From DATLGB01 sp038258425 (GTDB taxonomy: Bacteria; Actinomycetota; Thermoleophilia; Solirubrobacterales; Solirubrobacteraceae), in the NCBI GenBank assembly GCA_038258425.1, contig JBBSPV010000023.1, positions 1 to 56,891 of the forward strand: a stretch of 56,891 nucleotides of DNA, in the 5' to 3' direction. Every line of letters begins with the position of its first letter. The stretch's first letter is position 1. Position numbers and translations under genes: made by a program. Shown here in pieces: positions 25,424 through 34,800 of this stretch. The notes beneath the pieces were generated by a model. It did no database searches and was not told where the DNA came from. It worked only from the letters and a program-made list of their open reading frames with translations.

Positions 25424-26503
25424 ATGGCCAGGCTCCGGAGGTCGAACAGCACCGTCCCCGGGCTGACCCGGATCCGGCGTGGCAGGGGCTTCTCCTACCA
25501 CGACGCGGAGGGCAACCGCATCGAGGAGCCGGAGGTCCTCGCGCGCATCGAGGAGCTCGTCATCCCGCCCGCCTGGAGAGACGTCTGGATCTGCCCCTGG
25601 CCGATGGGCCACATCCAGGCCACGGGCGTCGACGCCGCCGGCCGCAAGCAGTACCTCTACCACCCGCAGTGGCGCGTGCGTCGCGACCAGCAGAAGTTCG
25701 ACGACATGATCGCCTTCGCCCGCGACCTGCCCGGCCTGCGCGCCGGGGCGGAGGCGACGCTCGAGACCTCGGACAAGCTCACGCACGACCGCGTGCTCGC
25801 CTGCGCCGTGCGGCTGCTCGACCACGGCTTCTTCCGCATCGGCTCCGAGGACTACGCGGTCACCAACGAGACGTTCGGCCTGGCGACGATGCGCAAGGAG
25901 CACGTCCAGCTCGGTCCGGGCGACGCGATGACCTTCGACTACGTCGCCAAGAGCGGCAAGCGGCAGGTCCGAGGCTTCACCGACCCCCTGTCCTACGCCG
26001 TGATCGCGAAGCTCAAGCGCCGGCGCGGCGGCGGGGACGAGCTGCTCGCCTACAAGGTCCGCGGCGAGTGGCGCGACGTCAAGTCCACGGACATCAACGC
26101 GTGGATCAAGGTGCAGACGGGCGGCGACCACTCCGCCAAGGACTTCCGCACCTGGGGCGCGACGCTGCTCGCGGCGCAGGCGCTCGCGGTCTCCGGCGAG
26201 GTCGCCGGGACCAAGACGGGCCGCAAGCGCGCGATCACGCGGGCCATCGGCGAGGTCGCGCACCACCTCGGCAACACCCCGGCCGTGTGCCGGGCCTCCT
26301 ACATCGACCCGCGCGTGATCGACGCCTACGAGGGCGGCACGGTGATCGAGCTCTCGACGCTGTTCGAGCCCGACCCGGACCGCGGCGCCGACGAGCGCCT
26401 GACGATCCACAACCCGGCGGTGGAGCAGGCCGTCCTGCGCCTGCTCGACGGGCACGAGGCCGGCCGCGGCCTCGACCGGGTCGAGACGGCCGCCGCGGCC
26501 TAG
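25424..26503 (+). CDS. DNA topoisomerase IB (poxvirus-type)
   Basis: 359 residues. N-terminal domain GFSYHDAEGNRIEEPEVLAR and VIPPAWRDVWICPWPMGHIQ is the bacterial TopIB signature; the catalytic domain has KLTHDRVLACAVRLLD, FRIGSEDYAVTNETFGLATM, KDFRTWGATLLAA and nucleophile Tyr293 in CRASYIDPRVI. It relaxes supercoils through a 3'-phosphotyrosine. It sits between Ku and the LigD polymerase, but a role in repair is only suggested by the neighbourhood. Confidence 0.92.
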   Translation: MARLRRSNSTVPGLTRIRRGRGFSYHDAEGNRIEEPEVLARIEELVIPPAWRDVWICPWPMGHIQATGVDAAGRKQYLYHPQWRVRRDQQKFDDMIAFARDLPGLRAGAEATLETSDKLTHDRVLACAVRLLDHGFFRIGSEDYAVTNETFGLATMRKEHVQLGPGDAMTFDYVAKSGKRQVRGFTDPLSYAVIAKLKRRRGGGDELLAYKVRGEWRDVKSTDINAWIKVQTGGDHSAKDFRTWGATLLAAQALAVSGEVAGTKTGRKRAITRAIGEVAHHLGNTPAVCRASYIDPRVIDAYEGGTVIELSTLFEPDPDRGADERLTIHNPAVEQAVLRLLDGHEAGRGLDRVETAAAA

Positions 26504-26719
26504 CTAGGTCTCCGGGCCGCCGGGGTCCGGCGTCGGCTCGGGCGGCTCGACGGGATCGGTCGGCGTGCTCGGCTCCGCGGGTGCCGGCACGTGCGCGGGC
26601 TCGAGCGGCTCCGTCGGCTGCATGGGCTCCGCCGGCGTGCTCGGCACGCTCGGGGAGTCCGGGACGACGAGCGGCTGCTCGGGCATGGCGGGAGTGCTCG
26701 GGACTTCCAACGTAGGCAT
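26504..26719 (-). CDS. Possible small proline-rich protein
   Basis: 71 residues from ATG 26719, about one quarter proline, with PxxP and P-E/T repeats (MPTLEVPSTPAMPEQPL, VPAPAEPSTPTDPVEPP). No family recognised and no clear Shine-Dalgarno. It fills the gap between the topoisomerase stop and the divergent LigD polymerase start. Real gene or chance GC-rich frame are both possible. Confidence 0.3.
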   Translation of the reverse strand: MPTLEVPSTPAMPEQPLVVPDSPSVPSTPAEPMQPTEPLEPAHVPAPAEPSTPTDPVEPPEPTPDPGGPET

Positions 26720-26738
26720 AAGGTGACCATCCCCGCCG

Positions 26739-27650
26739 ATGCCCCCGTCCAAGCGCCTCGAGGTCGACGTCGACGGCCGCACCCTGTCCCTGAGCAACCT
26801 CGACAAGGTGCTGTGGCCCGCCGTCGGCTGGACCAAGGGCCAGATGATCGACTACTACACCCGGGTCTCCCCGGCCCTCCTCCCGCACCTGCGGGGCCGT
26901 CCGCTGACGCTCAAGCGCTACCCCAACGGCGTCGAGGGCCAGTACTTCTACGAGAAGAACGCGCCCGGCCACCGGCCCGACTGGGTGCGCACGGAGCCCG
27001 TCCGGCTCAAGGGGGAGAAGGTGATCGCCTTCACGGTGTGCGACGACCTCCCGACGCTCGTCTGGCTCGCCAACCTCGCCGACCTCGAGCTGCACCCGTC
27101 CCTCTCCCTCGCCGCCGACGTCGCCCGTCCCACGGTCCTGGCCTTCGACCTCGATCCCGGGGAGGGCGCCTCCATCCTCGAGTGCTGCCGGGTCGCCCTG
27201 CGGCTGCGCGACGCCCTCGAGCGCCTCGGGCTGAAGACGTGCGTGCCCAAGACGTCGGGCTCGAAGGGCATGCAGGTCTACGCGCCGCTGCACACGCCGG
27301 TGACCTACGCGCAGACCAAGCCGTTCGCGCGCGCGCTGGCGGAGGTGCTCGAGCGCGCGCTGCCCGACCTCGTCGTCTCCGACATGGCCAAGGCCAAGCG
27401 CGGCGGCAAGGTGCTCGTGGACTGGTCGCAGAACGATGAGCACAAGACGACGGTGTGCGTCTACTCCCTGCGCGCGCGGGAGCGCCCGACGGCCTCGACG
27501 CCGCTGACCTGGGACGAGGTGGCCGACGCCACCCACCCCGCGGAGCTCGTGTTCACCGCCGAGGACGTCCTCGAGCGCGTCGCCGAGCACGGCGACCTGT
27601 GGGCGCCGGTGGCGACCGTCGAGCAGGAGCTGCCGCGGCTGGAGGCCTAG
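26739..27650 (+). CDS. ligD: LigD-type polymerase/primase domain protein
   Basis: 303 residues, single archaeo-eukaryotic-primase-like polymerase domain. LDKVLWPAVGWTKGQMIDYY is the LigD-Pol start; YFYEKNAPGHRPDWVRT, FDLDPGEGAS (metal-binding Asp pair), PKTSGSKGMQVYAPL and VDWSQNDEHKTTV are catalytic or nucleotide-binding regions. It fills gaps with ribo- or deoxynucleotides in NHEJ. In mycobacteria this domain is fused to phosphoesterase and ligase; here the ligase is 13 kb away, so LigD is split. Confidence 0.93.
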   Translation: MPPSKRLEVDVDGRTLSLSNLDKVLWPAVGWTKGQMIDYYTRVSPALLPHLRGRPLTLKRYPNGVEGQYFYEKNAPGHRPDWVRTEPVRLKGEKVIAFTVCDDLPTLVWLANLADLELHPSLSLAADVARPTVLAFDLDPGEGASILECCRVALRLRDALERLGLKTCVPKTSGSKGMQVYAPLHTPVTYAQTKPFARALAEVLERALPDLVVSDMAKAKRGGKVLVDWSQNDEHKTTVCVYSLRARERPTASTPLTWDEVADATHPAELVFTAEDVLERVAEHGDLWAPVATVEQELPRLEA

Positions 27651-28144
27651 GAGCTGCCGAGCGCGAGCCCGACGCCGACGATCAGCGCGCCGCCGAGCGT
27701 GACCTGCACGAGGGACTGGCGCATCGAGACCGCGAGGAAGCGCTTGCGGATCACGGCGATGGCCACGAGCTCGACGGCGACGACGACGCCGGCCACGACG
27801 AGCGCGTGATCGACGTCGGCGATGATGAACGGCAGGGAGTGGAAGGCGCCGCCGAGCGTCGTCATGGCCCCGGTGACGGCCCCGCGGAGGATCGCCGAGC
27901 CACGGCCGGTCTGGGTCCCGTCGTCCGAGAGCGCCTCGGACAGGCCCATGCTGATGCCGGCGCCCAGCGCCGTGGCCAGCCCGACGAACAGGGCCGCGTG
28001 CGAGCCGGCCAGCAGGGCGGCGGCGAAGATCGGCGCGAGCGTCGACAGGGTCCCGTCGATCAGGCCGACGAGCCCCGGCTGCACATAGCGCAGGACGAAC
28101 GCCCGCTCGTCGAGGCCGGCGATGGTGGCGACGCCTTCGGACAT
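27647..28144 (-). CDS. VIT/CCC1-family membrane protein (metal transporter-like)
   Basis: 165 residues with four or five hydrophobic helices. VQPGLVGLIDGTLSTLAPIF carries the G-x-x-DG motif and ALGAGISMGLSEALSDDG the second conserved helix of vacuolar iron transporter relatives. Divergent from a Fur-family gene with a shared palindrome, which supports metal transport under Fur-type control. ATG 28144 lies seven bases after TATAGT (minus strand) and fits a leaderless message; the alternative GTG at 28153 overlaps that -10 box. Confidence 0.8.
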   Translation of the reverse strand: MSEGVATIAGLDERAFVLRYVQPGLVGLIDGTLSTLAPIFAAALLAGSHAALFVGLATALGAGISMGLSEALSDDGTQTGRGSAILRGAVTGAMTTLGGAFHSLPFIIADVDHALVVAGVVVAVELVAIAVIRKRFLAVSMRQSLVQVTLGGALIVGVGLALGSS

Positions 28145-28159
28145 TTCCGTCACTATAAC

Positions 28160-28173
28160 AACCGATTTCGGTT
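28160..28173. promoter_or_regulatory. Palindromic operator of the Fur-family regulator
   Basis: AACCGA-TT-TCGGTT is a perfect 14-base inverted repeat in the 44-base gap between the divergent VIT and Fur genes. TATAGT (minus strand, 28157-28152) and TATAAC (plus strand, 28154-28159) are candidate -10 boxes right beside it. A Fur-family dimer bound here could control both genes. Confidence 0.6.
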
Positions 28174-28188
28174 AGGCTGCCCTACGCC

Positions 28189-28626
28189 ATGGACGCCGCC
28201 GCCGCCGACCGCCAGCTCGTCGAGCGCCTGCGCGCGCGGGGCCAGCGCGTCACGTCCCAGCGCCTGGTCATCAACCGCGCGCTGCAGCGGCGGCAGCACC
28301 ACCTGAGCGCCGACGAGGTCCGCACCGCGGTCGCCGACGCGCTGCCGGGCCTGGCCATGCCGACGGTCTACGCGACGCTCGATCTCCTCGTCGAGCTCCG
28401 GCTCGCCCGCCGGATCGACGCGGGCACCGGCGTCGCGCTCTACGACGGCCGGACGACGCCGCACCACCACGTCGCCTGCCCGACCTGCGGGCGCACGGAG
28501 GACCTCGACGTCGAGGTCGACCTCGAGCCGCTGCTGGCGGCGGCGCGCGGCGCCGGGTTCGAGCCTTCGGCGGCGGGCGCCCTGGTCACCGGCGCGTGCC
28601 GTCGCTGCCGGCAAGGAGGGAGCTGA
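28189..28626 (+). CDS. Fur family transcriptional regulator
   Basis: 145 residues. Winged helix RARGQRVTSQRLVINRALQR with PTVYATLDLLVELRLARRID, then the metal-binding and dimerisation domain with HHHVACPTCGRTEDLDVE and a second C-x-x-C (CRRC) near the end, forming the structural Cys4 zinc site. Could be Fur-, PerR- or Zur-like; the regulatory-site residues do not decide it. Divergent from a VIT-family transporter across a palindrome. Confidence 0.9.
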   Translation: MDAAAADRQLVERLRARGQRVTSQRLVINRALQRRQHHLSADEVRTAVADALPGLAMPTVYATLDLLVELRLARRIDAGTGVALYDGRTTPHHHVACPTCGRTEDLDVEVDLEPLLAAARGAGFEPSAAGALVTGACRRCRQGGS

Positions 28627-28767
28627 CGTGGATCGGGTCCGACGCCGGAGGGCGCTGGTCGCGATCGTGCATCACCCGGGTGCGCGACCGCGACCAGTGT
28701 CGGATGCGGCACGAGCCGGGGGCGGAGGTCAGTCGCCGTGGGATCGCCCGCCGGCTGACGCTCAAGC

Positions 28768-29205
28768 TCAGGCGGCGCGCCGCTCGGGCGGCGCGGCGGG
28801 GCGCACGACCGCGTGCTCCTGCGTGGTCGTGCACAGCGCGAGGTCGGCGACCGCGACGCGGCGGTGCGCCGCGTGGCGGATCGCCCGCTCCATGAGCCGC
28901 GTGCGCCGCGGCGTGCGGTCGAAGTCGGCGGGGTGCAGGTCGACCCGCAACAGGTCGCCGCGCCTGCGCGGAGCGCGGCGCGGCCGGGGCTCGTCGGCCC
29001 CGACGACGTCCCCGCCGTCCGTGCGCTCGGCCAGCCAGGCCGCCAAGGCCCGGCCGCAGCCCGAGCCCGGGACGACGAGCAGGGTGGCGCGATCCACCCC
29101 GAGGTCGGTGAGCCAGTCGCGGATCAGCGCGCAGTGCTCGTAGGTCGCCGGCTCGATGCCGTGCAGGGCGACGGCCAGCCGCCCGGAGTCGCTCGTTCTC
29201 GTCAT
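28768..29205 (-). CDS. Shortened DUF2334/polysaccharide-deacetylase-like protein, possibly degenerate
   Basis: 145 residues, roughly 80-100 fewer than the family normally has. The N-terminus LAVALHGIEPATYEHCALIR followed by TLLVVPG resembles the family start, but the usual HD is HG. The C-terminal part DLLRVDLHPADFDRTPRR matches the family's end. The central part, with the remaining metal ligands and HGxxH region, is absent and replaced by an Arg/Pro-rich run. Probably inactive or reduced; the call rests on two short similarity blocks. Confidence 0.5.
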   Translation of the reverse strand: MTRTSDSGRLAVALHGIEPATYEHCALIRDWLTDLGVDRATLLVVPGSGCGRALAAWLAERTDGGDVVGADEPRPRRAPRRRGDLLRVDLHPADFDRTPRRTRLMERAIRHAAHRRVAVADLALCTTTQEHAVVRPAAPPERRAA

Positions 29206-29239
29206 TTGCAGGCAGGATGCCCGCCCGCGGCGCGGCCGA

Positions 29240-29270
29240 GGTGAACGGGCGGTGAAGCCGCCCGTTCACC
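29240..29270. terminator. Strong hairpin terminator of the repeat-protein gene
   Basis: GGTGAACGGGCGG, loop TGAAG, then CCGCCCGTTCACC: a perfect 13-base-pair stem just past the stop of the minus-strand gene ending at 29278. No T tract follows. Confidence 0.65.
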
Positions 29271-29277
29271 CGCGCGC

Positions 29278-30036
29278 CTACGGGTTGAGGGTGACGAACG
29301 GCAGGGAGTAGCTGGCGGCCGGGATCGCCGTGTCCGTCACCGCGCAGACGGAGACGATGAACCCGTTGATCCTCGCCGGGTCGGGCTGGGCGCCGACCGT
29401 CAGGTCCGCCGGCATGCCGGCGGCGCGGCCGACGATGATCACGTCGTCGCGCATGTCCTGGTTGCCCGACAGGGCGGGCTGCGCCGCCGTCGGGATCGTC
29501 GCGCACTTGCCGGGGTCGAGGGCGGGCACCGCGACGGCCACGCGGCCCGAGAAGGCGCCGACGTCGACGGCGCGCAGCGAGCCGTTGGCCACCTCCGAGG
29601 TCCGCACGGAGCTCGAGCCGAGCCGGCTGGCGGTGACCGACCCCGGTGCGAGCTCGGCGTTGCGGACCGACCCGTCGATGAGCTCGTCCGAGCCGACCGA
29701 TCCGGTCGCGAGATCCTGGGCGAGCAGCGAGTTGTCCGCGACGGCGAGTCCGGAGACGCTTCCGGTCCGCAGCTCGCTGGAGCCGACCGAGCGGGACTTG
29801 AGCTCGGACGTCGAGACGGAGTTCCTGCGGAGCTTGGACGCCGTCACGGAGTTCTTCGGCGTGTAGCGCAGGGCCTTGACGGCCGACTGGGTCAGCGCCC
29901 GCCGGGACACGGAGTGGCTCTTGAGCACCCGGCCGTTGATGAGCCTCGCCGCCTCGGCCGGGCCGCCCAGGGCGACGAAGAGGGCGACGGCGGCGAGCAG
30001 GAGGGCCGGGCTCGGCCGGCGGAGGTGCGTGCGCAT
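29278..30036 (-). CDS. Secreted surface protein with GSVxSxEL-type tandem repeats
   Basis: 252 residues. A signal peptide ends near GGPAEAA (basic MRTHLRRPSP start, hydrophobic ALLLAAVALFVALGG). Residues ~55-150 hold about ten imperfect repeats of 10-11 residues (NSVSTSELKSR, RSVGSSELRTG, GSVGSDELIDG, GSVRNAELAPG), a pattern predicted to form a beta-solenoid. The last ~90 residues form a separate domain with two Cys. Such proteins are common in Thermoleophilia; function is unknown. TAGCGT lies eight bases before the ATG. Confidence 0.75.
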   Translation of the reverse strand: MRTHLRRPSPALLLAAVALFVALGGPAEAARLINGRVLKSHSVSRRALTQSAVKALRYTPKNSVTASKLRRNSVSTSELKSRSVGSSELRTGSVSGLAVADNSLLAQDLATGSVGSDELIDGSVRNAELAPGSVTASRLGSSSVRTSEVANGSLRAVDVGAFSGRVAVAVPALDPGKCATIPTAAQPALSGNQDMRDDVIIVGRAAGMPADLTVGAQPDPARINGFIVSVCAVTDTAIPAASYSLPFVTLNP

Positions 30037-30111
30037 ACGCAAGGACGCTATGGAGTGCGCGGACGCCAGACCGTGGTTGGGGTCCGTCCGTGGCCCGGGT
30101 ATGCCCCGCAC

Positions 30112-30321
30112 ATGGCTGACTTCAAGCAGGGCGACAAGGTCGAGTGGAACAGTCACGGCTCCAAGGCCGTGGGCACGGTCAAGCAGAAGATCACCTCCGA
30201 GACGGAGGCCGGCGGGCGCAAGGTCAAGGCCTCCGAGGAGGAGCCGCAGTACCTCGTCGAGAGCGACAAGTCCGGTGGCACGGCGGTGCACAAGCCGGGC
30301 GCGCTGAAGAAGCGGTCCTGA
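30112..30321 (+). CDS. DUF2945 (hypervirulence-associated Tudor-like) protein
   Basis: 69 residues. FKQGDKVEWNSHGSKAVGTV and EPQYLVESDKSGGTAVHKPG are the DUF2945 hallmarks, a small SH3/Tudor-like barrel. Function unknown in bacteria. TATGCC followed by six bases and ATG suggests a leaderless promoter. Stands alone between the repeat-protein gene (divergent) and a glycosyltransferase. Confidence 0.87.
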   Translation: MADFKQGDKVEWNSHGSKAVGTVKQKITSETEAGGRKVKASEEEPQYLVESDKSGGTAVHKPGALKKRS

Positions 30322-30403
30322 AGCGACCGGACAGGCCCGCGGGAGAGCTCCAGGCCATGACGTGGACGCACTCGCTGAAGCACTGGGGTCATGATCCCCT
30401 GAC

Positions 30404-31780
30404 GTGACCTCGCCGCCCCGCCGCGTCCTCATGGGCCTGCAGTTCTTCCCGCGCGGCGGGTCGGCGCACGTGGCGCGCAACCTCGCCCACGGCCTGCCCG
30501 CGGCCGGCTGGTCGGCGCGCATCGTCTCCGGCTCCGTCCGGCGGCCGGGCTGGCCGGGCGACGCCGCGGTGTTCTACGCCGGTCTCGACGTCCGGCCCGT
30601 CGACATGACCGCGGCGCTGGAGGCGCCCGACCCGATGGCGGCCGACCCGCCGCTGCATCCGTCCTACGAGGACCGCCCGGGGGCCCCGGACCGGGTGTTC
30701 GCCGCCCTCGACGACGTCGAGTACGAACGCCAGGTGGACGCCTGGGCCCGAGCCCTGGAGGCCGCGGGCGCGTCCGCGGCCGACGTGCTGCACCTGCACC
30801 ACCTCACGCCGATCCACGCCGCCGCGGGGCGCGTCGCGCCCGGGGTCCCGGTCGTCGGGCACCTGCACGGGACGGAGCTGCTCCTGCTCGAGGCCATGGA
30901 GGCCGATCCGGGCCGCTGGGCGCACGCCGGCGCGTGGGCCGCCCGCTTCCGGGAGTGGGCCGAGGGCTGCGAGCGCCTGATCGTCCTCTCCGGCTCCCAG
31001 GTGCAGCGCGTGCAGACGCAGCTCGGGATCGAGCCCGAGCGCTGCGTGCGGATCGCCAACGGCTACGACCCCGCGGCCTTCACCGCCGCGCGGGAGGTCG
31101 ACCGGCCGGCCTTCTGGCGGCGCCGGCTCGTGGAGTCGCCCCGAGGCTGGGCGCCCGGCGCGGACGCCGGCTCCGTCAGCTACGCCGAGGCCGACCTCGA
31201 GGCGCTGACGGGCGCCGGCCCCGTGCTGCTCTACGTCGGGCGCTTCACCGAGGTCAAGCGCCTCGGGCTGCTCATCGAGGCGCACGCGCAGGGCGCGCCG
31301 CGCTTCGCGCAGCGCGCCCCGCTGGTCATCGTCGGCGGCTACCCGGGGGAGTGGGAGGGCGAGCACCCGCTGGAGACCGTCCGCCGCACGGGCGCCCGTG
31401 ACGTCTTCCTCGCCGGATGGCACGGCCACGACGAGCTGCCGCGCTTCCTCGCGGCCGCCGACGTCGTCGTGCTTGCGAGCGTGCGCGAGCAGTTCGGGCA
31501 GGTCCTCGTGGAGGGCATGGCCTGCGGGCTCCCGGTGATCGCCGTCGACGCGTTCGGGCCCGCCGAGATCGTCCGGGCGGGCGAGACGGGCTGGCTCGTG
31601 GCCGCAGACGACCTCGACGGCCTCGCCGACGCGCTCGTGGAGGCGGTCAACCGCCCGGACGAGCGGCGCCGCCGCGGCCGCGCCGCCGAGGTCGACGCCC
31701 GCGAGCGCTTCACTTGGCCCGCGCTGGCCGCGCGCGTGGCCGAGGTCTACGCGGAGGTCTCGGCCCGAGGGCCAAGCTGA
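30404..31780 (+). CDS. Glycosyltransferase family 4
   Basis: 458 residues, GT-B fold. FFPRGGSAHVARNLAHGLPA near the N-terminus and LHLHHLTPIHAAA, HLHGTELLLLEAM in the acceptor domain; donor domain with LLYVGRFTEVKRLGLLIEAH, LAGWHGHDELPRFLAAADVV and SVREQFGQVLVEGMACGLPV (E-x7-E). Longer than the heptose-operon GT4 because of an insertion near residues 225-265. Starts at GTG 30404. Donor and acceptor unknown; no linked sugar genes nearby. Confidence 0.85.
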   Translation: MTSPPRRVLMGLQFFPRGGSAHVARNLAHGLPAAGWSARIVSGSVRRPGWPGDAAVFYAGLDVRPVDMTAALEAPDPMAADPPLHPSYEDRPGAPDRVFAALDDVEYERQVDAWARALEAAGASAADVLHLHHLTPIHAAAGRVAPGVPVVGHLHGTELLLLEAMEADPGRWAHAGAWAARFREWAEGCERLIVLSGSQVQRVQTQLGIEPERCVRIANGYDPAAFTAAREVDRPAFWRRRLVESPRGWAPGADAGSVSYAEADLEALTGAGPVLLYVGRFTEVKRLGLLIEAHAQGAPRFAQRAPLVIVGGYPGEWEGEHPLETVRRTGARDVFLAGWHGHDELPRFLAAADVVVLASVREQFGQVLVEGMACGLPVIAVDAFGPAEIVRAGETGWLVAADDLDGLADALVEAVNRPDERRRRGRAAEVDARERFTWPALAARVAEVYAEVSARGPS

Positions 31781-31853
31781 CAGGACGGGGCGCCTTGGTA
31801 ATCTCAGGGACCCTCGCCGAGCGCTCGATCGCCGAGACGACGGGCCCCGCACC

Positions 31854-34800
31854 ATGCCCATGCGCCCTCGCCCCACCGAGCGGGTCGGTCTCTACGACCC
31901 GGCCCACGAGCACGATGCCTGCGGCGTCGCGTTCGTCGCGCGCCTCGACGGCGATCCGCGGCGGGAGACCGTCATGCGCGCCATCGAGGCGCTGGAGAAC
32001 CTCGAGCACCGCGGTGCCGAGGGCGCGGACCCGAACACCGGCGACGGCGCCGGCATCCTCATGCAGCTGCCCGACGCGTACTTCCGCCGGCTCGCCGGCG
32101 AGGACCTGCCGCAGCCGGGGACCTACGGCGTGGGCGTCGTCTTCTTCCCCCAGGACCGCGGGCGACGCGACGAGCTGCAGCGCCTGATCACCGAGACCGT
32201 CGAGGCGGAGGGCCAGCGCGTCGTGCTCTGGCGCGACGTCCCGGTCGACAAGGACTACTGCGGCGTCACCGCCTTCTACCACCGGCCCTACGTCAAGCAG
32301 GTCGTGATCGCCGCCGAGGGCGAGCTGGCCGCCGACCAGGACGCCTTCGAGCGCAAGCTCTACGTCATCCGCCGCGTCGCCGAGCTCGCGGCCGGCCCGG
32401 ACCTCGTCGTCCCGAGCCTCTCGAGCCGGACCATCGTCTACAAGGGCATGCTCACGCCGGCGCAGCTGCTCGGCTACTACCCCGACCTGCAGTCGGAGCG
32501 GATGGAGACGGCGGTCGCCCTCGTGCACGCCCGCTTCTCGACGAACACCTTCCCGTCCTGGGAGCTCGCCCACCCGTACCGGATGCTCGCCCACAACGGC
32601 GAGATCAACACGCTGCGCGGCAACGTCAACTGGATGCGCGCGCGGGAGTCTGAGCTGCGCTCCGAGCTCTTCGGCGACGACCTCGAGAAGGTCCTGCCCG
32701 TCGTGCGCCCGGGCGGCTCGGACTCCGCGACGCTCGACAACGTGCTCGAGCTGTTGACCCTCGCCGGCCGCAGCCTGCCGCACGCGATGATGATGCTCGT
32801 CCCCGAGGCCTACGAGGACGCGGACGACATGCCCGACCACGTCAAGGCCTTCTACGCCTTCCACTCCTGCCTCATGGAGCCGTGGGACGGGCCGGCGGCG
32901 GTCACCTTCACGGACGGGCGCGTGATCGGCGCGACGCTGGACCGCAACGGCCTGCGCCCGGGCCGCTGGGTCGAGACCAAGGACGGCTGGGTCGTGCTCG
33001 GCTCGGAGGTCGGGATGCTCGACATCGCGCCGGAGAACGTCGCCCGCAAGGGTCGCCTGGCCCCTGGCAAGCTCTTCCTCGTCGACCTCGAGCAGGGCCG
33101 CATCGTCCCCGACGCCGAGGTCAAGGACTCCGTGGCCCGGGCCAAGCCCTACGGGGACTGGTACCACGAGGGCGTGGTCCACGTGCGCGACCTGCCCGAG
33201 CGCACGGGCTCGGTGACCGCCCACGGCACGCTCGCCCAGCGCCAGCGGGCGTTCGGCTGGACGCAGGAGGACCTGCGGCTGACGCTCGTGCCGATGGCGC
33301 GCGACGCCGCCGAGCCGACGGCCTCCATGGGCAACGACCTCGCACTCGCGGTGCTCAGCGACCAGGCGCCGCCGCTGTTCGGCTACTTCAAGCAGCTCTT
33401 CGCGCAGGTCACCAACCCCCCGATCGACTCCATCCGCGAGTCCATCGTCATGTCGCTGTCCAGCGGCATCGGGGCGGAGGAGAACCTCCTCAGCGAGTCC
33501 CCCGAGCACGCCCACCAGCTCGCCTTGAGCCACCCCATCCTGCGGGCCTCGGAGCTCGAGCGCCTGCGCCAGGTCGACCACTCCGTGTTCTGGGCGCACA
33601 CGATCGACATCACCTGGGACGTCGCCGAGGGTCCCGAGGGGCTTCCGCGCGCGCTGCGGAGGATCTGCCTCGAGGCGACGGAGGTCGTCGAAGACGGCGT
33701 CACCGTGGTCATCCTCTCCGACCGCGCCGCCGGCCCCGGCCGGGCGGCCGTCCCGTCGCTGCTGGCCGTCGGCGCCGTCCACCACCATCTCGTGCGCGAG
33801 GGCACCCGCCTGAAGACCGGCCTGGTCATCGAGTCGGGCGAGCCGCGCGAGGTCCACCACTTCTGCACGCTGATCGGCTACGGCGCCTCCGCGGTCTGCC
33901 CGTACCTCATGTTCGAGTCCGTCGGCGACCTCGTGCGCCAGGACCGCATCCCGGCCGTCGACGACGTCGACGACGCCGAGAAGCGCGTGGTCAAGGGGCT
34001 CGGCAAGGGCCTGCTCAAGACGATGTCGAAGATGGGCATCTCGACCATCTCGTCCTACTGCGGCGCGCAGATCTTCGAGGCCGTCGGGCTCGAGGCCGAC
34101 GTCGTGGACCGCCACTTCACCGGGACGGCGTCGCGCGTCGGGGGCATCGGGCTCGACGTGCTCGCCCGCGAGGCGCTGGAGCGCCACGGCCGCGGCTTCG
34201 CCCCGCCCGAGGCGCTGGCCGCCGACCCGTCCCTGCGAGACGCGCCGCCCGAGGACGTCCTCCCCGTGGGCGGCAACTTCCAGTGGCGCCGCGACGGCGA
34301 GCGCCGCCAGTGGGACCCGGCCGCGATCTCGCTGCTGCAGCGCTCGGCGCGCGAGGGCTCGTGGGAGACCTACGAGCAGTTCGCCGCCCACATGAACGAC
34401 GACGCCGCGGCGAAGTCCTCCCTGCGCGGGCTGATGGACTTCCGCTGGGCGCAGGACGGCGGCGTGGCGCTCGAGGAGGTCGAGCCGGCGGCGGAGATCG
34501 TCAAGCGCTTCTCGACCGGCGCGATGTCGCTCGGGTCGCTCTCGCGCGAGGCGCACGAGACGCTCGCGCTCGCGATGAACCGGATCGGCGGCAAGTCGAA
34601 CTCCGGCGAGGGCGGGGAGGACCCCGTCCGCTACGAGGCAGAGCCCGACGGCGGCTCGCGCCGCTCGGCGATCCACCAGGTCGCCTCGGGCCGCTTCGGG
34701 GTCAACATCCACTACCTCGTCAACTGCGACGAGCTGCAGATCAAGATGGCCCAGGGCGCCAAGCCCGGCGAGGGCGGCCAGCTGCCCGGCAACAAGGTCG

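Noticed and set aside
28153..28153. GTG 28153 as start of the VIT-family protein
   Set aside because: It overlaps the predicted TATAGT -10 box; ATG 28144 fits the leaderless spacing seen elsewhere.
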